Shown here one piece after another: positions 18,399 to 29,543 of a stretch of DNA of 64,000 nt. The stretch covers positions 124,001 to 188,000 of the forward strand of contig BTUI01000005.1 of assembly GCA_045863195.1 (NCBI GenBank). The letters are read 5' to 3'. Position numbers and translations under genes: made by a program. Under the pieces are notes generated by a model. The model was not told the DNA's origin, searched no databases, and saw only the letters and a program-made list of their open reading frames with translations. The stretch is from W-Chloroflexi-9 sp045863195 (GTDB taxonomy: Bacteria > Chloroflexota > Dehalococcoidia > UBA2979). Within the stretch, counting starts at the first letter, position 1. Every line of letters starts with the position of its first letter.

Positions 18399-19343
18399 GT
18401 GTTCCGTGAAATCGCCGTGTTCACGGGGAACTCGCACCCCGCACTGGCGGCGGCCGTCTGCAAGCACCTGGAAATCCCGCTGGGCCAGGCGGAGGTTTTC
18501 CAGTTCTCCAACGAAGAGGTGTTCGTCCGCTACATGGAGAATATCCGTGAGCGGGACGTCTTCCTGATCCAGCCGGTGGTGTCGCCCGTGAACACCCGGC
18601 TGATGGAACTGCTGATCATGATCGACGCGGCGAAGCGCGCCTCCGCGGGCCGCATCACCGCCGTGGTCCCCTATTACGCCTACGGCCGCTCCGACAAGAA
18701 GGACCAGCCGCGCGTCCCGGTGACCGCCCGCCTCGTCGCGAACTTCATCGAGGTGGCCGGCGCGGACCGCGTCCTGAGCCTGGACATGCACGCCGGGCAG
18801 ATCCAGGGCTTCTTCAACATCCCGCTGGACGAGATGACGGCGTTCCCGCTGGTGGCGGAATACTTCAAGGGGCTGAACCTGCCCTCGCCGGTGGTGGTGG
18901 CGCCGGACGTCGGGCGCGCGAAGCTCGCGCGCGACATCGCCGGCCGCATCGATGGCGAGATCGCGATCGTGGACAAGCGCCGCACGGGGAACAACGACTC
19001 CGCGGAGGCGCTCACGGTCATCGGCGACGTCCACGACAAGGACTGCCTGATCATGGACGACGAGATCCTGACGGGCGGCACGGTGGCATCCGCGGTGAAG
19101 TTGCTGCGGTCGCGCGGGGCGCGCTCCGTGCGCGTGGCGTGCGTCCACCCGGTGATGGCGCCGAAGGCGTTCCAGGTCCTGGACACGAAGGACGTGGACG
19201 AACTGATTTTCACGGACACGCTGCCCCTGGTGCATGGGGAGTACCGCACCGTCCCCACCACGGTGCTCTCCGTCGCGCCGCTGATCGGCGACGCGATCCA
19301 CCGCATCCACACGGGCGGTTCCGTCGGCGCGCTCTTCCACTAG
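18399..19343 (+). CDS. prs: ribose-phosphate pyrophosphokinase (PRPP synthetase)
   Basis: 314-residue enzyme making PRPP from ribose-5-phosphate and ATP for nucleotide, His, Trp and NAD synthesis. Landmarks: FTGNSHPALAAAVCKHL at the N-terminus, DKKDQPRVPVTARLVANF, the DMHAGQIQGFF block and the PRPP loop MDDEILTGGTVASA (the usual DDMIDTGGT is altered to DDEILTGGT). I chose the GTG at 18399 because GGAGG (18388-18392) lies six bases upstream and the protein then begins as homologues do; an ATG at 18366 would add 11 residues. Likely in one transcript with secA. Confidence 0.93.
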   Translation: MFREIAVFTGNSHPALAAAVCKHLEIPLGQAEVFQFSNEEVFVRYMENIRERDVFLIQPVVSPVNTRLMELLIMIDAAKRASAGRITAVVPYYAYGRSDKKDQPRVPVTARLVANFIEVAGADRVLSLDMHAGQIQGFFNIPLDEMTAFPLVAEYFKGLNLPSPVVVAPDVGRAKLARDIAGRIDGEIAIVDKRRTGNNDSAEALTVIGDVHDKDCLIMDDEILTGGTVASAVKLLRSRGARSVRVACVHPVMAPKAFQVLDTKDVDELIFTDTLPLVHGEYRTVPTTVLSVAPLIGDAIHRIHTGGSVGALFH

Positions 19344-19356
19344 GACGCGCGGCGTC

Positions 19357-19383
19357 GCCGGCCGGAACGCGGCCGGCAGGAGG
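19357..19383 (+). promoter_or_regulatory. hairpin abutting the secA ribosome binding site
   Basis: GCCGGCC (19357-19363) and GGCCGGC (19371-19377) form a 7-bp stem with a 7-base loop that ends directly against AGGAGG (19378-19383). It is too short of T residues to terminate and may tune secA translation or protect the RBS. Confidence 0.35.
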
Positions 19384-19394
19384 CCTGTTCCGCA

Positions 19395-22013
<2,619 letters not shown>

Positions 22014-22016
22014 CCC

Positions 22017-22583
22017 GTGTTCTTCCGCCCGCCCGACATCTGGCTGATCACCGGCCTCCCCGGCGCGGGGAAGACCACCACCGCGCTCGCGCTGGCGGGA
22101 CGCTTCGAGCGTGCCGCGCACCTGGAGGGCGAGGCGCTGTGGCGTCAGGTGGTCAGCGGCCGCGAGATGCCGGACGCGAACCTGGAGGGCGAGGCGGAGC
22201 GCCAGTACGAACTGGTGATCCGCAACCAGAGCCTGCTCGCACGGTCGTACGCGGAGGCCGGGTTCACGCCGGTCATCGACCTCGTCGTCGTCACCCGCTA
22301 CCACCTCGATGCGTACCGGAACTACCTGATGGGCGGGCGCCTCCACCTCGCCGTGCTCGCGCCACCGGTGGAGGTGGCCCGGCAGCGTGCCGCCGCCCGC
22401 GGCGACGATGCTGGTGACCGCTTCGCCCACCTGGACGCCGGCATGCGCGAGGAACTGGCGGGGTTCGGGCTGTGGCTGGACAACGCGGCGCTCACACCGG
22501 AGCAGACCGCGGACGCGCTGATCGAGCGCGCGCGGGAGGCGCTCCTCCCCGACCCCGGCGTCAGCCAGTACGCGCGCCGCTGA
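22017..22583 (+). CDS. P-loop kinase-like NTPase
   Basis: 188-residue AAA/ chloramphenicol-phosphotransferase-like protein. The Walker A GLPGAGKTTTALALAGRF lies at residues 13-30; an Arg-rich lid-like stretch (VEVARQRAAARGDDAGDR) follows at about 120-137, as in small-molecule kinases. Substrate unknown. It starts at GTG three bases after the secA stop, so it is probably carried on the same transcript. There is no recognisable Shine-Dalgarno between them apart from secA coding sequence. Confidence 0.75.
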   Translation: MFFRPPDIWLITGLPGAGKTTTALALAGRFERAAHLEGEALWRQVVSGREMPDANLEGEAERQYELVIRNQSLLARSYAEAGFTPVIDLVVVTRYHLDAYRNYLMGGRLHLAVLAPPVEVARQRAAARGDDAGDRFAHLDAGMREELAGFGLWLDNAALTPEQTADALIERAREALLPDPGVSQYARR

Positions 22584-22647
22584 TCCTCGTCCGGCACATC
22601 CCACGCCGAGCGTTACGCCGGTGACTCGCCCGCTCCGGCGCGCGGCC

Positions 22648-22653
22648 TAGAAT
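22648..22653 (+). promoter_or_regulatory. -10 box six bases from an ATG (leaderless transcript)
   Basis: TAGAAT (22648-22653) is followed by only six bases before the ATG at 22660. Transcription would therefore start on or next to the initiation codon, leaving no room for a Shine-Dalgarno. No strong -35 is visible (GTGACT at 22621 is 21 bases upstream). Confidence 0.45.
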
Positions 22654-22659
22654 GGGCGC

Positions 22660-23442
22660 ATGTCCACTCCCCGGACCGACCCCGAGCTCGACGCGTTCGA
22701 CGTCCTCGACGACCCCGACCTGCCGGGCGACGGCCCGCTGTCGCCGGAGCAGGGGACCGAGGCGTTCCGCGCGGCGGTGGAGTCCGGCCTCGACTGGTAC
22801 GACGCGCTGCTCCACGTCATCTCCCGCTGGGTTGCGCCGGAAGAGGTGGTGGACGGCACGCTGCTGCGCTACCTGATCGCGGGCGAGGCGTTCGACTGGC
22901 TGCTGCTCGCGCAACGCCTCGTCACGGCGGCGGAGGACCTGCTCCCGCGCGACGAGGTGGAGCGGCTGATCGTCCACGGCATCCCGCCGCACATCCAGGA
23001 CGAAGAGCACTTCGAGGCGGCGATCGGCCCCGCGAAGTACCGCGCCCACCTGAACTTCCAGTACGGCGTGGTGGTGGAGGAACTGCTGCTCCTGTCCGCG
23101 GAGATGGAGATCTCCAAGACCGGCCCCCTCTCTCGCCACGGACTGCCCACCCCGGACATCGAGGCGTACGAGCGCGTGTACGGGAAGCCGCTGGACGAGC
23201 TGCGGGTGATCTACAACTCGGAGCACGGCTACATCGGCGACGAGATGACGCAGTCCGAACTGCGCGAGTTCATCTACTGGCTGTCGAAGTACCGCATCCG
23301 CGTGGCAGAGCCGGCACGCATCGCCTCCGACACGCGGAAGGCGATGACGATGCTCGCGCGCCTCGAGTCGTCCCGTGCACGCGCGGCGCGGATGCGCGTC
23401 GCCGAGGAGCGCCGCGCCGACCCGACGATCGACGTCCGCTAG
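22660..23442 (+). CDS. conserved hypothetical protein, possibly from a leaderless mRNA
   Basis: 260-residue soluble, acidic and helix-rich protein with no signal peptide, membrane segment or motif I recognise. Its middle contains LLPRDEVERLIVHGIPPHIQDEEHFEAAIG and a C-terminal Arg/Ala-rich helix. Codon use and GC match the neighbours, so it looks like a resident gene. The ATG is placed right behind a TAGAAT -10 box. It stands alone between the secA transcript and a convergent efflux gene. I cannot assign a function. Confidence 0.7.
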   Translation: MSTPRTDPELDAFDVLDDPDLPGDGPLSPEQGTEAFRAAVESGLDWYDALLHVISRWVAPEEVVDGTLLRYLIAGEAFDWLLLAQRLVTAAEDLLPRDEVERLIVHGIPPHIQDEEHFEAAIGPAKYRAHLNFQYGVVVEELLLLSAEMEISKTGPLSRHGLPTPDIEAYERVYGKPLDELRVIYNSEHGYIGDEMTQSELREFIYWLSKYRIRVAEPARIASDTRKAMTMLARLESSRARAARMRVAEERRADPTIDVR

Positions 23443-23472
23443 GGACGACGCGGCGTGCGCCCTCGGGCGCGG

Positions 23473-24852
23473 CTACTGCAGGTTGCGCAGCCGCGGCACG
23501 AAGATCAGCGTCCCGAACGCCAGCACCACCAGCGCGAGCGACGTGCCGCCGAGGGCGGCACGCGGGCCGAGCCATGCCGCGAGCATGCCGGTGATGAACG
23601 CGGCGAAGGAGGAGAGCGAGAACTGGAGCATGTAGACGCTCATCACGCGGCCCCGGAACGCCTCCTCCACGTACTCCTGCACGAGCACGTTGGAGAGGCC
23701 CTGGCGCGCGGCCTGGCCCACGCCCATCACGAGCATGATCGCGGAGAGCATGAACACCGAGTTCGAGATCGTGAACGCCAGGAAGAGCATGATCCCCTGG
23801 AACCCGGAGCCGATCAGGAACCACGCGCCGCGACGCTTCGCCGCCATGGAGGCGACCCACAGCGCGCCAGCGAGCGACCCGATGCCGCTGATGCTGGTGA
23901 TCGCGCCCAGGGCGCCCGCGTCCGCGTTCAGGACGTCCTGCACGAACCCGGCCAGCAGGAACATGTACGGCATCGCCGTGATCACCACGAACACGTTGAC
24001 CAGCAGCAGCGGGCCGATCACGGGGTCGCGTTTGATGTAGACGAACCCCTCCCACATGTTGCGCATGCCGAGTTTGAACTCGCCCCACGCGCCGCCCTCG
24101 GCGCGCTGGATCTGCTTCGGCGTCTCGGGGACCTTCAGCACGAACACGCAGGCGAGCAGGTACAGGCTCGCCATGAAGAAGTAGACCGTGGCCCCGCCCG
24201 CGTACGCGAGCAGGAACCCGCCCACGGCCGGTGCGAACAGGCGCATCGAGTTCATCCCGGCCGCGTTCAGCGCCACGGCGTTCATGCGCATGGGCCCCGG
24301 CACGAGCGACGGGATCATCGACTGGCGGGAGGGCATCATGAGCGCCATGGTGATGCCCTGGACGATCGCCGCGATCAGTAGGTGGTTGATGCTCAGCATC
24401 CCGAAGAGCAGCAGCAGTCCGACGACCAGCGTGTTGAGGCCGTTCGAGATCTGGCCGATGAGCATCACCGTCTTGCGCTTCGACACCGCGTCCGCGATCG
24501 CGCCGCCCACCATCGAGAGCGCGAGGCCGGGGACGGCGTTTGCGAGGGCGATCGTGCCGAGCGCCGCGTACGAACCGGTGAGTTCAAACGCGAGGTATGC
24601 CCGCACGACCATCTGCATGTTCTGCGAGGCCATCTGGCTGACCATCGCCAGGAAGAAGTCGCGGAACCCGGGGTAGCGGAGCGCGTGGAAGGTCCTGATC
24701 CGGGTCAGCCAGTTCGGCTGCGGCTCCACGCCCGTATCGCCCTCATACGCGCGAACGTGAGGCGGCACGGTGTCCGGCGGATAGGACGGGGCAGCCTCGG
24801 CAGTGGCCACCCCGCGCGGGCGCTTCTCGCGCCCGGTGCTGATGATGCTCAA
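23473..24852 (-). CDS. MFS transporter, EntS/MFS_3-like efflux permease
   Basis: 459-residue transporter with about 12 membrane helices after a 60-residue charged, Pro-rich N-terminus. MFS signatures include FRDFFLAMVSQMASQNMQMVV at helix 1, GGAIADAVSKRKTVM at the loop 2-3 motif and VGQAARQGLSNVLVQEYVEEAFRGRVMSVY in the second half, characteristic of the MFS_3 (enterobactin/macrolide exporter) group. The start is TTG (24850-24852) behind GAGGGGG. Own promoter at 24918-24946. Substrate unknown. Confidence 0.85.
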   Translation of the reverse strand: MSIISTGREKRPRGVATAEAAPSYPPDTVPPHVRAYEGDTGVEPQPNWLTRIRTFHALRYPGFRDFFLAMVSQMASQNMQMVVRAYLAFELTGSYAALGTIALANAVPGLALSMVGGAIADAVSKRKTVMLIGQISNGLNTLVVGLLLLFGMLSINHLLIAAIVQGITMALMMPSRQSMIPSLVPGPMRMNAVALNAAGMNSMRLFAPAVGGFLLAYAGGATVYFFMASLYLLACVFVLKVPETPKQIQRAEGGAWGEFKLGMRNMWEGFVYIKRDPVIGPLLLVNVFVVITAMPYMFLLAGFVQDVLNADAGALGAITSISGIGSLAGALWVASMAAKRRGAWFLIGSGFQGIMLFLAFTISNSVFMLSAIMLVMGVGQAARQGLSNVLVQEYVEEAFRGRVMSVYMLQFSLSSFAAFITGMLAAWLGPRAALGGTSLALVVLAFGTLIFVPRLRNLQ

Positions 24853-24917
24853 GAGTCCCCCTCGGACGTCCGCGCGGATGGGTCGTGCTGACGTCGTGAC
24901 TCGTCGGTCCGGCGCGC

Positions 24918-24946
24918 AGAATACCGGTGGGGCGGTCCCCTGTCAC
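24918..24946 (-). promoter_or_regulatory. promoter of the MFS transporter gene
   Basis: On the minus strand GTGACA (24941-24946), a 17-base spacer and TATTCT (24918-24923) fit a sigma-70-type promoter. Transcription would begin near 24911, about 59 bases before the TTG start. Confidence 0.6.
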
Positions 24947-24976
24947 CCACCGTGACGGGCGAGGGGCGGCCGGCCG

Positions 24977-25795
24977 CTATTCGAACAGCGGCTGGCAGCC
25001 GACGCAGTAGTTCGTCTCGGAGCCGCCGGACACCTGGCCCTTGATCTCGCGGCCGCAGCGAGGGCAGGGCGTGCCGGCGCGACGGTGCACCTTCAGGTGT
25101 TGCCGCCACTCCTCCTTCTTCCCGAGACCTTCGCCCTGCACCGTCTCGTCCACGATCCGGATCGACTCCTCGAGGACGGAGCGGACGGCGCGGTAGAGGC
25201 GTCGCCAGTCATCCTCGGCGAGCGTGGCGCCTCGACGGTGGGGGTGGATGCCGGCCTCCCACAGGATCTCGTCCGAGTAGGCATTGCCGATGCCGGCCAT
25301 GACCTCCTGGCTGGTGAGCGTGTTCTTCACCTGGCCGCGCCGCTTCTTCATCAGCGCGACGAACGCGTCCTCGTCCAGCGTGAGCACGTCCGGGCCGAGC
25401 TTCTCCATCTGCGGCACGGTCGCGATCGCCTCGGCGCTGTCGACGAGGTACCAGCGGCCCATCCGGCGCATGTCGGAGTAGCGGAGTTCGTGGCCGTCAT
25501 CGAAGGCGATGACCACGCCCAGCATGCCCGGCTTCTTCGCGCCGGCCTCCACCCAGTGGAAGCGGCCCGTGAGCATGGGGTTCACGACGAGGATGCGCCC
25601 GTCGTCCACGAAGAAGAGTAGGAACTTGCCGAGGCGGTGGATCTCCCCGAAGCGGTGCCCCACGAGACCGTCGAGGCCGCCCGCGCCGCTGCGCACGAGC
25701 CACGGGATCGGCGCGGCGGTGGAGGTGACGGTGAGGCCGTCCAGGCGCGGCATCAGGTAGTGGCGGACCGCCTCCAGGTCCGGGATCTCCGGCAC
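24977..25795 (-). CDS. Fpg/Nei family DNA glycosylase
   Basis: 272-residue base-excision-repair enzyme that removes oxidised bases and nicks the abasic site. It begins MPEIPDLEAV, keeping catalytic Pro2 and Glu3; a Lys sits in LGKFLLFF and the beta-hairpin NPMLTGRF is intact. The H2TH region (LTSQEVMAGIGNAYSDEILWEAGIHP) and a four-Cys zinc finger (CPRCGRE ... NYCVGCQ) follow. The usual finger arginine region (GGRGTxYC) reads GGSETNYC. It may be Fpg (8-oxoG) or a Nei-type enzyme. Confidence 0.9.
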   Translation of the reverse strand: MPEIPDLEAVRHYLMPRLDGLTVTSTAAPIPWLVRSGAGGLDGLVGHRFGEIHRLGKFLLFFVDDGRILVVNPMLTGRFHWVEAGAKKPGMLGVVIAFDDGHELRYSDMRRMGRWYLVDSAEAIATVPQMEKLGPDVLTLDEDAFVALMKKRRGQVKNTLTSQEVMAGIGNAYSDEILWEAGIHPHRRGATLAEDDWRRLYRAVRSVLEESIRIVDETVQGEGLGKKEEWRQHLKVHRRAGTPCPRCGREIKGQVSGGSETNYCVGCQPLFE

Positions 25796-25829
25796 GGCGC
25801 GCCTCCCTTCCTCGGATGTCGCGCGGGCG

Positions 25830-26660
25830 TCAGGCCCGGGACTGCCACCGAGGATACGACCCCAGCACCCGCAGCCAGTGGGTGACGGCGGCAGCCTCCG
25901 CCAGCGCCTCCGCCATTGGCGGGTCGTCCGCGTGGCCCTGCAGGTCCACGAAGAAGACGTACGTGCCCAGTTGCCGGCGCGTGGGGCGGGACTCGATGCG
26001 CGTCATGTTGATGCCGCGCCGCGCGAACATCCCGAGTACCTCGACCAGCGACCCCGGGCGGTCGTGTTGCGTGGTGAACGCGAGCGACGTCTTGTCGTCG
26101 CCGGTGCGAGGCGCGGCGGCGCGGCCGAGGGCGACGAAGCGGGTCTCGTTGCCGGGCTCGTCTCCGATGTCGCGCGCGTAGATCGTCGCGCCGTACAGGT
26201 GCGCCGAGCGTTCGTTGCCGATCGCGAGCGAGCCGGGCTCGTTGATCGCGCCCTCGATCGCGCCGGAGGTGGAGAGCGCGGCGACCGGCTTCGCGTTCGG
26301 CGCGAGGCGGGCGAGCGTCTTGCGGCACTGGAGCAGCGCCGAGGGGTGCGAGTAGACGCGCTCCACGGTCGCGAGGTCCAGCCCGGCCGCACCGACGAGC
26401 ATGTGCTGGATCGGCACCACCGCCTCGCCGCAGATGCGCAGCGGGAAGTCCGGGCGGATGAGCAGGTCGAGCGTCTCGATGGAGGCGGTGCCCTCGATCG
26501 AGTTCTCCATCGCGCAGACCGCCTCGTCCGCGTCGCCCGCGGTCACCGCCTCGATCGCGGCGGTGACGGAGGGCAGCGGCAGGGACTCCGCATCCGGGTG
26601 CAGGCGGAAGGCGGCTTCCTCCGTGTACGTGCCGCGCGGGCCGAGGTGGGCGATGCGCAC
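25830..26660 (-). CDS. pheA: prephenate dehydratase
   Basis: 276-residue monofunctional enzyme converting prephenate to phenylpyruvate in phenylalanine synthesis. The catalytic TRF motif is at residues 173-175 (NETRFVALG), and a C-terminal ACT domain for Phe feedback starts near 190 (HDRPGSLVEVLGMFARRGINMTRIES). No chorismate mutase domain is fused. It lies one base downstream of a TrkA-like gene and is the last of five same-strand genes starting at 28401, an unusual neighbourhood for an aromatic amino-acid gene. Confidence 0.93.
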   Translation of the reverse strand: MRIAHLGPRGTYTEEAAFRLHPDAESLPLPSVTAAIEAVTAGDADEAVCAMENSIEGTASIETLDLLIRPDFPLRICGEAVVPIQHMLVGAAGLDLATVERVYSHPSALLQCRKTLARLAPNAKPVAALSTSGAIEGAINEPGSLAIGNERSAHLYGATIYARDIGDEPGNETRFVALGRAAAPRTGDDKTSLAFTTQHDRPGSLVEVLGMFARRGINMTRIESRPTRRQLGTYVFFVDLQGHADDPPMAEALAEAAAVTHWLRVLGSYPRWQSRA

Positions 26661-26661
26661 G

Positions 26662-27345
26662 CTACGGCCGGCCGTCGTCTGGCACGGCGCCGGTCACCAT
26701 CGCGCGGAGCGTCTCGTCCGCCTCGCGCGGGATGACGGCGATGATCTCGTCCCCCTGGTGGAGCACGGTGGAGCCGTCCGGCGCCACGGCGCCGTCCGCG
26801 CCGATGACGATGGTGATCAGTACACCGGCCGGGAACGTGAGATCGCGCAACGCCCGGCCTTCCACGGCGGAACCCGCCTGCACGCGCATGGATACCACGC
26901 GCAGCCCCGCGCTCTCCAGCGCCATCAGCGGCACCAGCGTGTGCTCCGGCATGGTCGCCTCGATCTGCGCCATCACCGCGCCCGAGGCAGAGACGATGGA
27001 GTCCACGCCGAGTTTCTGGAAGAGCGCCTCGTTGCGCGGGTCGTTCACGCGGGTGATCACGCGCGGGATCTTGAACCAGTGGCGCGCCACCTGCGCCGTC
27101 ACCAGGTTCGCGCCGTCGTCCGCGGTCACGGCGATCAGCAGGTCCGCGCGGCGCGCGCCGACGCCCTCGAGGAATGCGATCTCGGAGCCGTCGCCGTGCA
27201 CCACCATCTCGCCGAGTTCGTCGCGCAGCGTGTTGGCGCGCGAGCCGCTCAGTTCGACGATCGTGACCTCGTAGTCCGGGAGTCGCTGGAGTTCCAGCGC
27301 GAGGCCGTACCCGACGTTCCCGCCGCCCACCACGATGATGTACAC
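26662..27345 (-). CDS. TrkA-N/TrkA-C potassium-uptake regulator
   Basis: 227-residue cytoplasmic protein with an N-terminal Rossmann RCK domain (VVGGGNVGYGLALEL, then NAD-binding acid VELSG) and a C-terminal TrkA-C/RCK_C domain from about residue 140. Such proteins gate K+ channels or TrkH/KtrB pores in response to NAD(H) or c-di-AMP. No pore gene is present in this window. GTG start, four bases after the next TrkA-like gene, so the two are co-transcribed. Confidence 0.85.
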   Translation of the reverse strand: MYIIVVGGGNVGYGLALELQRLPDYEVTIVELSGSRANTLRDELGEMVVHGDGSEIAFLEGVGARRADLLIAVTADDGANLVTAQVARHWFKIPRVITRVNDPRNEALFQKLGVDSIVSASGAVMAQIEATMPEHTLVPLMALESAGLRVVSMRVQAGSAVEGRALRDLTFPAGVLITIVIGADGAVAPDGSTVLHQGDEIIAVIPREADETLRAMVTGAVPDDGRP

Positions 27346-27349
27346 GCGG

Positions 27350-27760
27350 CTACCGCCCGTCCGCGGCGAACAGCGCGCCGTGCGCCAGTTCGATGCCGAC
27401 CTTGGTGGGGCTGAACGTCCGGAGCCCCAGGCGGTTGAACAACTCGGCGCGCAGCGGGTCGCGCACGCGCGTCACCACCACCTTCACGCCGTAGATCTCC
27501 TTCGCCTTCTGGGAGGCGAGGATATTGCGGTTATCGCCGGAGGCCAGCGCCACGAACATGTCCGCCTGCTCAATCCCCGCCTGGATCAACGCCCGGTCGT
27601 CCGTACCGGAGCCCACGAGCCGGCGACCATCGAACTCCGGCAGCAGGCGACGGAACGCGAACGCGTCCGTGTCCAGCACCGTGACGTGGTGCCCCTCGCC
27701 GGCGAGGCGCGTGGCGAGGCCCGCGCCCACGCGTCCGCAGCCCATGATCACGACGCGCAT
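27350..27760 (-). CDS. TrkA-N domain protein (short)
   Basis: 136-residue protein comprising only the Rossmann RCK half: MRVVIMGCGRVGAGLATRL, then the adenosine-binding LDTDAFAF. It lacks the TrkA-C domain that the downstream neighbour has. Together the pair may form a mixed ring, as in two-gene Trk regulators of actinobacteria (CeoB/CeoC), but this is inference. The ATG is followed by a perfectly good nucleotide-binding domain, so it is not a fragment. Confidence 0.8.
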   Translation of the reverse strand: MRVVIMGCGRVGAGLATRLAGEGHHVTVLDTDAFAFRRLLPEFDGRRLVGSGTDDRALIQAGIEQADMFVALASGDNRNILASQKAKEIYGVKVVVTRVRDPLRAELFNRLGLRTFSPTKVGIELAHGALFAADGR

Positions 27761-27778
27761 ACGTCCTCCCGGGCGGCG

Positions 27779-28234
27779 TTACCGACGCCGCGCCTCCGGT
27801 GCGGGGTAGCGGATGAGCCACACCTGCGCCGGCGAATGCTCCAGCACGTACTGGGGCAGCCGCCCCAGTTCGAAGCGCCCGAACGGGCGGTGGTAGTCGA
27901 TGCCCAGCACGATCGCGTCCACGCCCCGCTCGATCCCCTCGTCCACCACGGCGTGGCCGGCCTGGCGCGCCTGCACCAGGTCGCCCTCCACGGCCATGCC
28001 GTGCTCGGAGGCGATCGCCTCCGCGCGCTCCAGGTAGCCCTCGCCGCGCTGGATCTCGCCTTCGAGCGGCGCGTCGAGGGGGACGGAGCGGGGGACCTCG
28101 ATCACGTAGATGAGGTGGAGCGTCGCCTTCGCCTTCTTCGCCGTTTCCGCGGCGACGGCGACGGCGCGGTACGCCGCCTCGCTCCCGTCCACGGGGACGA
28201 GGATCGAGCGGATGCCCTCGTACGAGGTGGGCAC
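27779..28234 (-). CDS. universal stress protein (UspA family)
   Basis: 151-residue soluble protein of the UspA fold: ILVPVDGSEAAYRAVAVAAETAKK at the start, and a C-terminal G-rich region (VLGIDYHRPFGRFELGRLPQYVLEHSPAQVWLIR), where the usual GxxGxxxxxxGS nucleotide loop is poorly matched, so ATP binding is doubtful. USP domains frequently accompany cation-transport regulators, in keeping with the two TrkA-like genes downstream. Confidence 0.85.
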   Translation of the reverse strand: MPTSYEGIRSILVPVDGSEAAYRAVAVAAETAKKAKATLHLIYVIEVPRSVPLDAPLEGEIQRGEGYLERAEAIASEHGMAVEGDLVQARQAGHAVVDEGIERGVDAIVLGIDYHRPFGRFELGRLPQYVLEHSPAQVWLIRYPAPEARRR

Positions 28235-28236
28235 GG

Positions 28237-28401
28237 CTACGGCCTCCGCGCCAGCGCGAAGCGGACGGCGGCGTAGGCGATGAGGACGACGCCGAGGGCG
28301 CCGAGTGGGCTGACGATCTGGTCAGAGGAGACCGCGCCAGCCAGGGAGGCCGCCGCCACCAGCAGGGAGAGCACCGCGATCACGACGCCACCGGGCCGCA
28401 T
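28237..28401 (-). CDS. small two-helix membrane protein (54 aa)
   Basis: 54 residues with two hydrophobic helices (GVVIAVLSLLVAAASLAGAV and PLGALGVVLIAYAAVRFAL) separated by a short loop and ending in RRP. ATG 28399-28401 is preferred over an upstream in-frame start because GGGAGG lies five bases before it. It directly precedes the universal-stress gene by two bases. Function unknown. Confidence 0.6.
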   Translation of the reverse strand: MRPGGVVIAVLSLLVAAASLAGAVSSDQIVSPLGALGVVLIAYAAVRFALARRP

Positions 28402-28451
28402 GGGGACCTCCCGGCGCCGAAACACAATGCTCCGGCGCACGGGAGGAAACG

Positions 28452-29465
28452 CTATGCCTGCCCCTCCGGGGTGTCAACGCGGGCGCGCTTCCGGAGCGCG
28501 CGGCGGGCGAACCAACCGGCCACGAGCAGCACGGGGACCAGCCACCAGGAGAAGACCAGCACCACCAGCACGCCGCGGGCGATCGACTCCAGCGTCTCCA
28601 GGGAGGCCTCCCACGCCTCGCGGGCGGAGTCCAGCAGACCGTCCGCCGGCTCCTCCACCACGTCGTCCATGACGGGCGTGAGGTAGACGGAGATGGTGGA
28701 GAGCGTGGTCAGGTGGTCCAGCAGGTTGATGCGCCCCTGCACCTGCTCGATCTGCAGGCGCACCTGGTTCAGCCGGTCCTGCACCTGCAGCACCTCGCCG
28801 ATGCTCTCGGCGCGGCCGAGGAGTTCCAGGTACTGGCCCTCCACCGCGGTCAGGTTGCGGAGCGTCGCCTGCAGGTCGGCGTACTCCTCGGTCACGTCCT
28901 GCGCGCTGGTGGAGAGCGTGTCGACCTCGACGCCCAGCGCCTGCAGGTCCGCCATCACCTGGCCGAAGCGCTCGGAGGGGACGCGCAGCGTGAGGGAGGC
29001 GGAGCCGTCCTTCCCGCCGCCGCCGTAGATGGTGGAGTCGGCAACGAAGCCGCCGTTCGCCTCCGCCAACTGGCGGACGCGCTCGAACGCGTCGGAGACA
29101 GACTCGACCTGGAGTTGCACCTGGCCCGTGCGGATCACGGTGCGGCCAAGGACGCTCGGGATGGTGAGTTCGCCGGAACCGCCGGCCGCCTCGCCGGAGG
29201 ACTGGACCTTGCCCTCGACCGGCATCGCGAAGCCGCCGTCCATCGAGGGTGCCGGAGCGGAGGAGGCGACGCCGATGTCGGCGCCCATCGAACCGGTCGT
29301 GCCGCCGCCGAACCCGCCGAGGAAGGAGGCATCCTCGTCGTCGCCTCGGCCGGGCGACCCGGCGGCGACCCAGGCCCCCCAGAGGAGGCCAGCCAGCAGC
29401 AGGATGGCGGTGATCCACAGCAGACGCTGGTTCACGGCCCGAAGCGCGGTCATGACTGAGGACAT
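28452..29465 (-). CDS. DUF4349 membrane-anchored protein
   Basis: 337-residue protein with an N-terminal helix (residues 14-32) and a C-terminal helix (about 298-320), so most of it faces outside. The central part matches DUF4349: RTGQVQLQVESVSDAFERVRQLAEANGGFV, then a long coiled coil (residues 190-255) with SIGEVLQVQDRLNQVRLQIEQ. Gly/Ser-rich linker near residues 35-100. Biochemical role unknown. ATG 29463-29465; an in-frame ATG four codons later is an alternative. Confidence 0.8.
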   Translation of the reverse strand: MSSVMTALRAVNQRLLWITAILLLAGLLWGAWVAAGSPGRGDDEDASFLGGFGGGTTGSMGADIGVASSAPAPSMDGGFAMPVEGKVQSSGEAAGGSGELTIPSVLGRTVIRTGQVQLQVESVSDAFERVRQLAEANGGFVADSTIYGGGGKDGSASLTLRVPSERFGQVMADLQALGVEVDTLSTSAQDVTEEYADLQATLRNLTAVEGQYLELLGRAESIGEVLQVQDRLNQVRLQIEQVQGRINLLDHLTTLSTISVYLTPVMDDVVEEPADGLLDSAREAWEASLETLESIARGVLVVLVFSWWLVPVLLVAGWFARRALRKRARVDTPEGQA

Positions 29466-29543
29466 TCGGCACCCCCTCGGCTCATTACGGATGAGACGCC
29501 GGTGGTGGCCGAACGGTTCCGAGCGTGCCCGGCGCGAGTGGCC

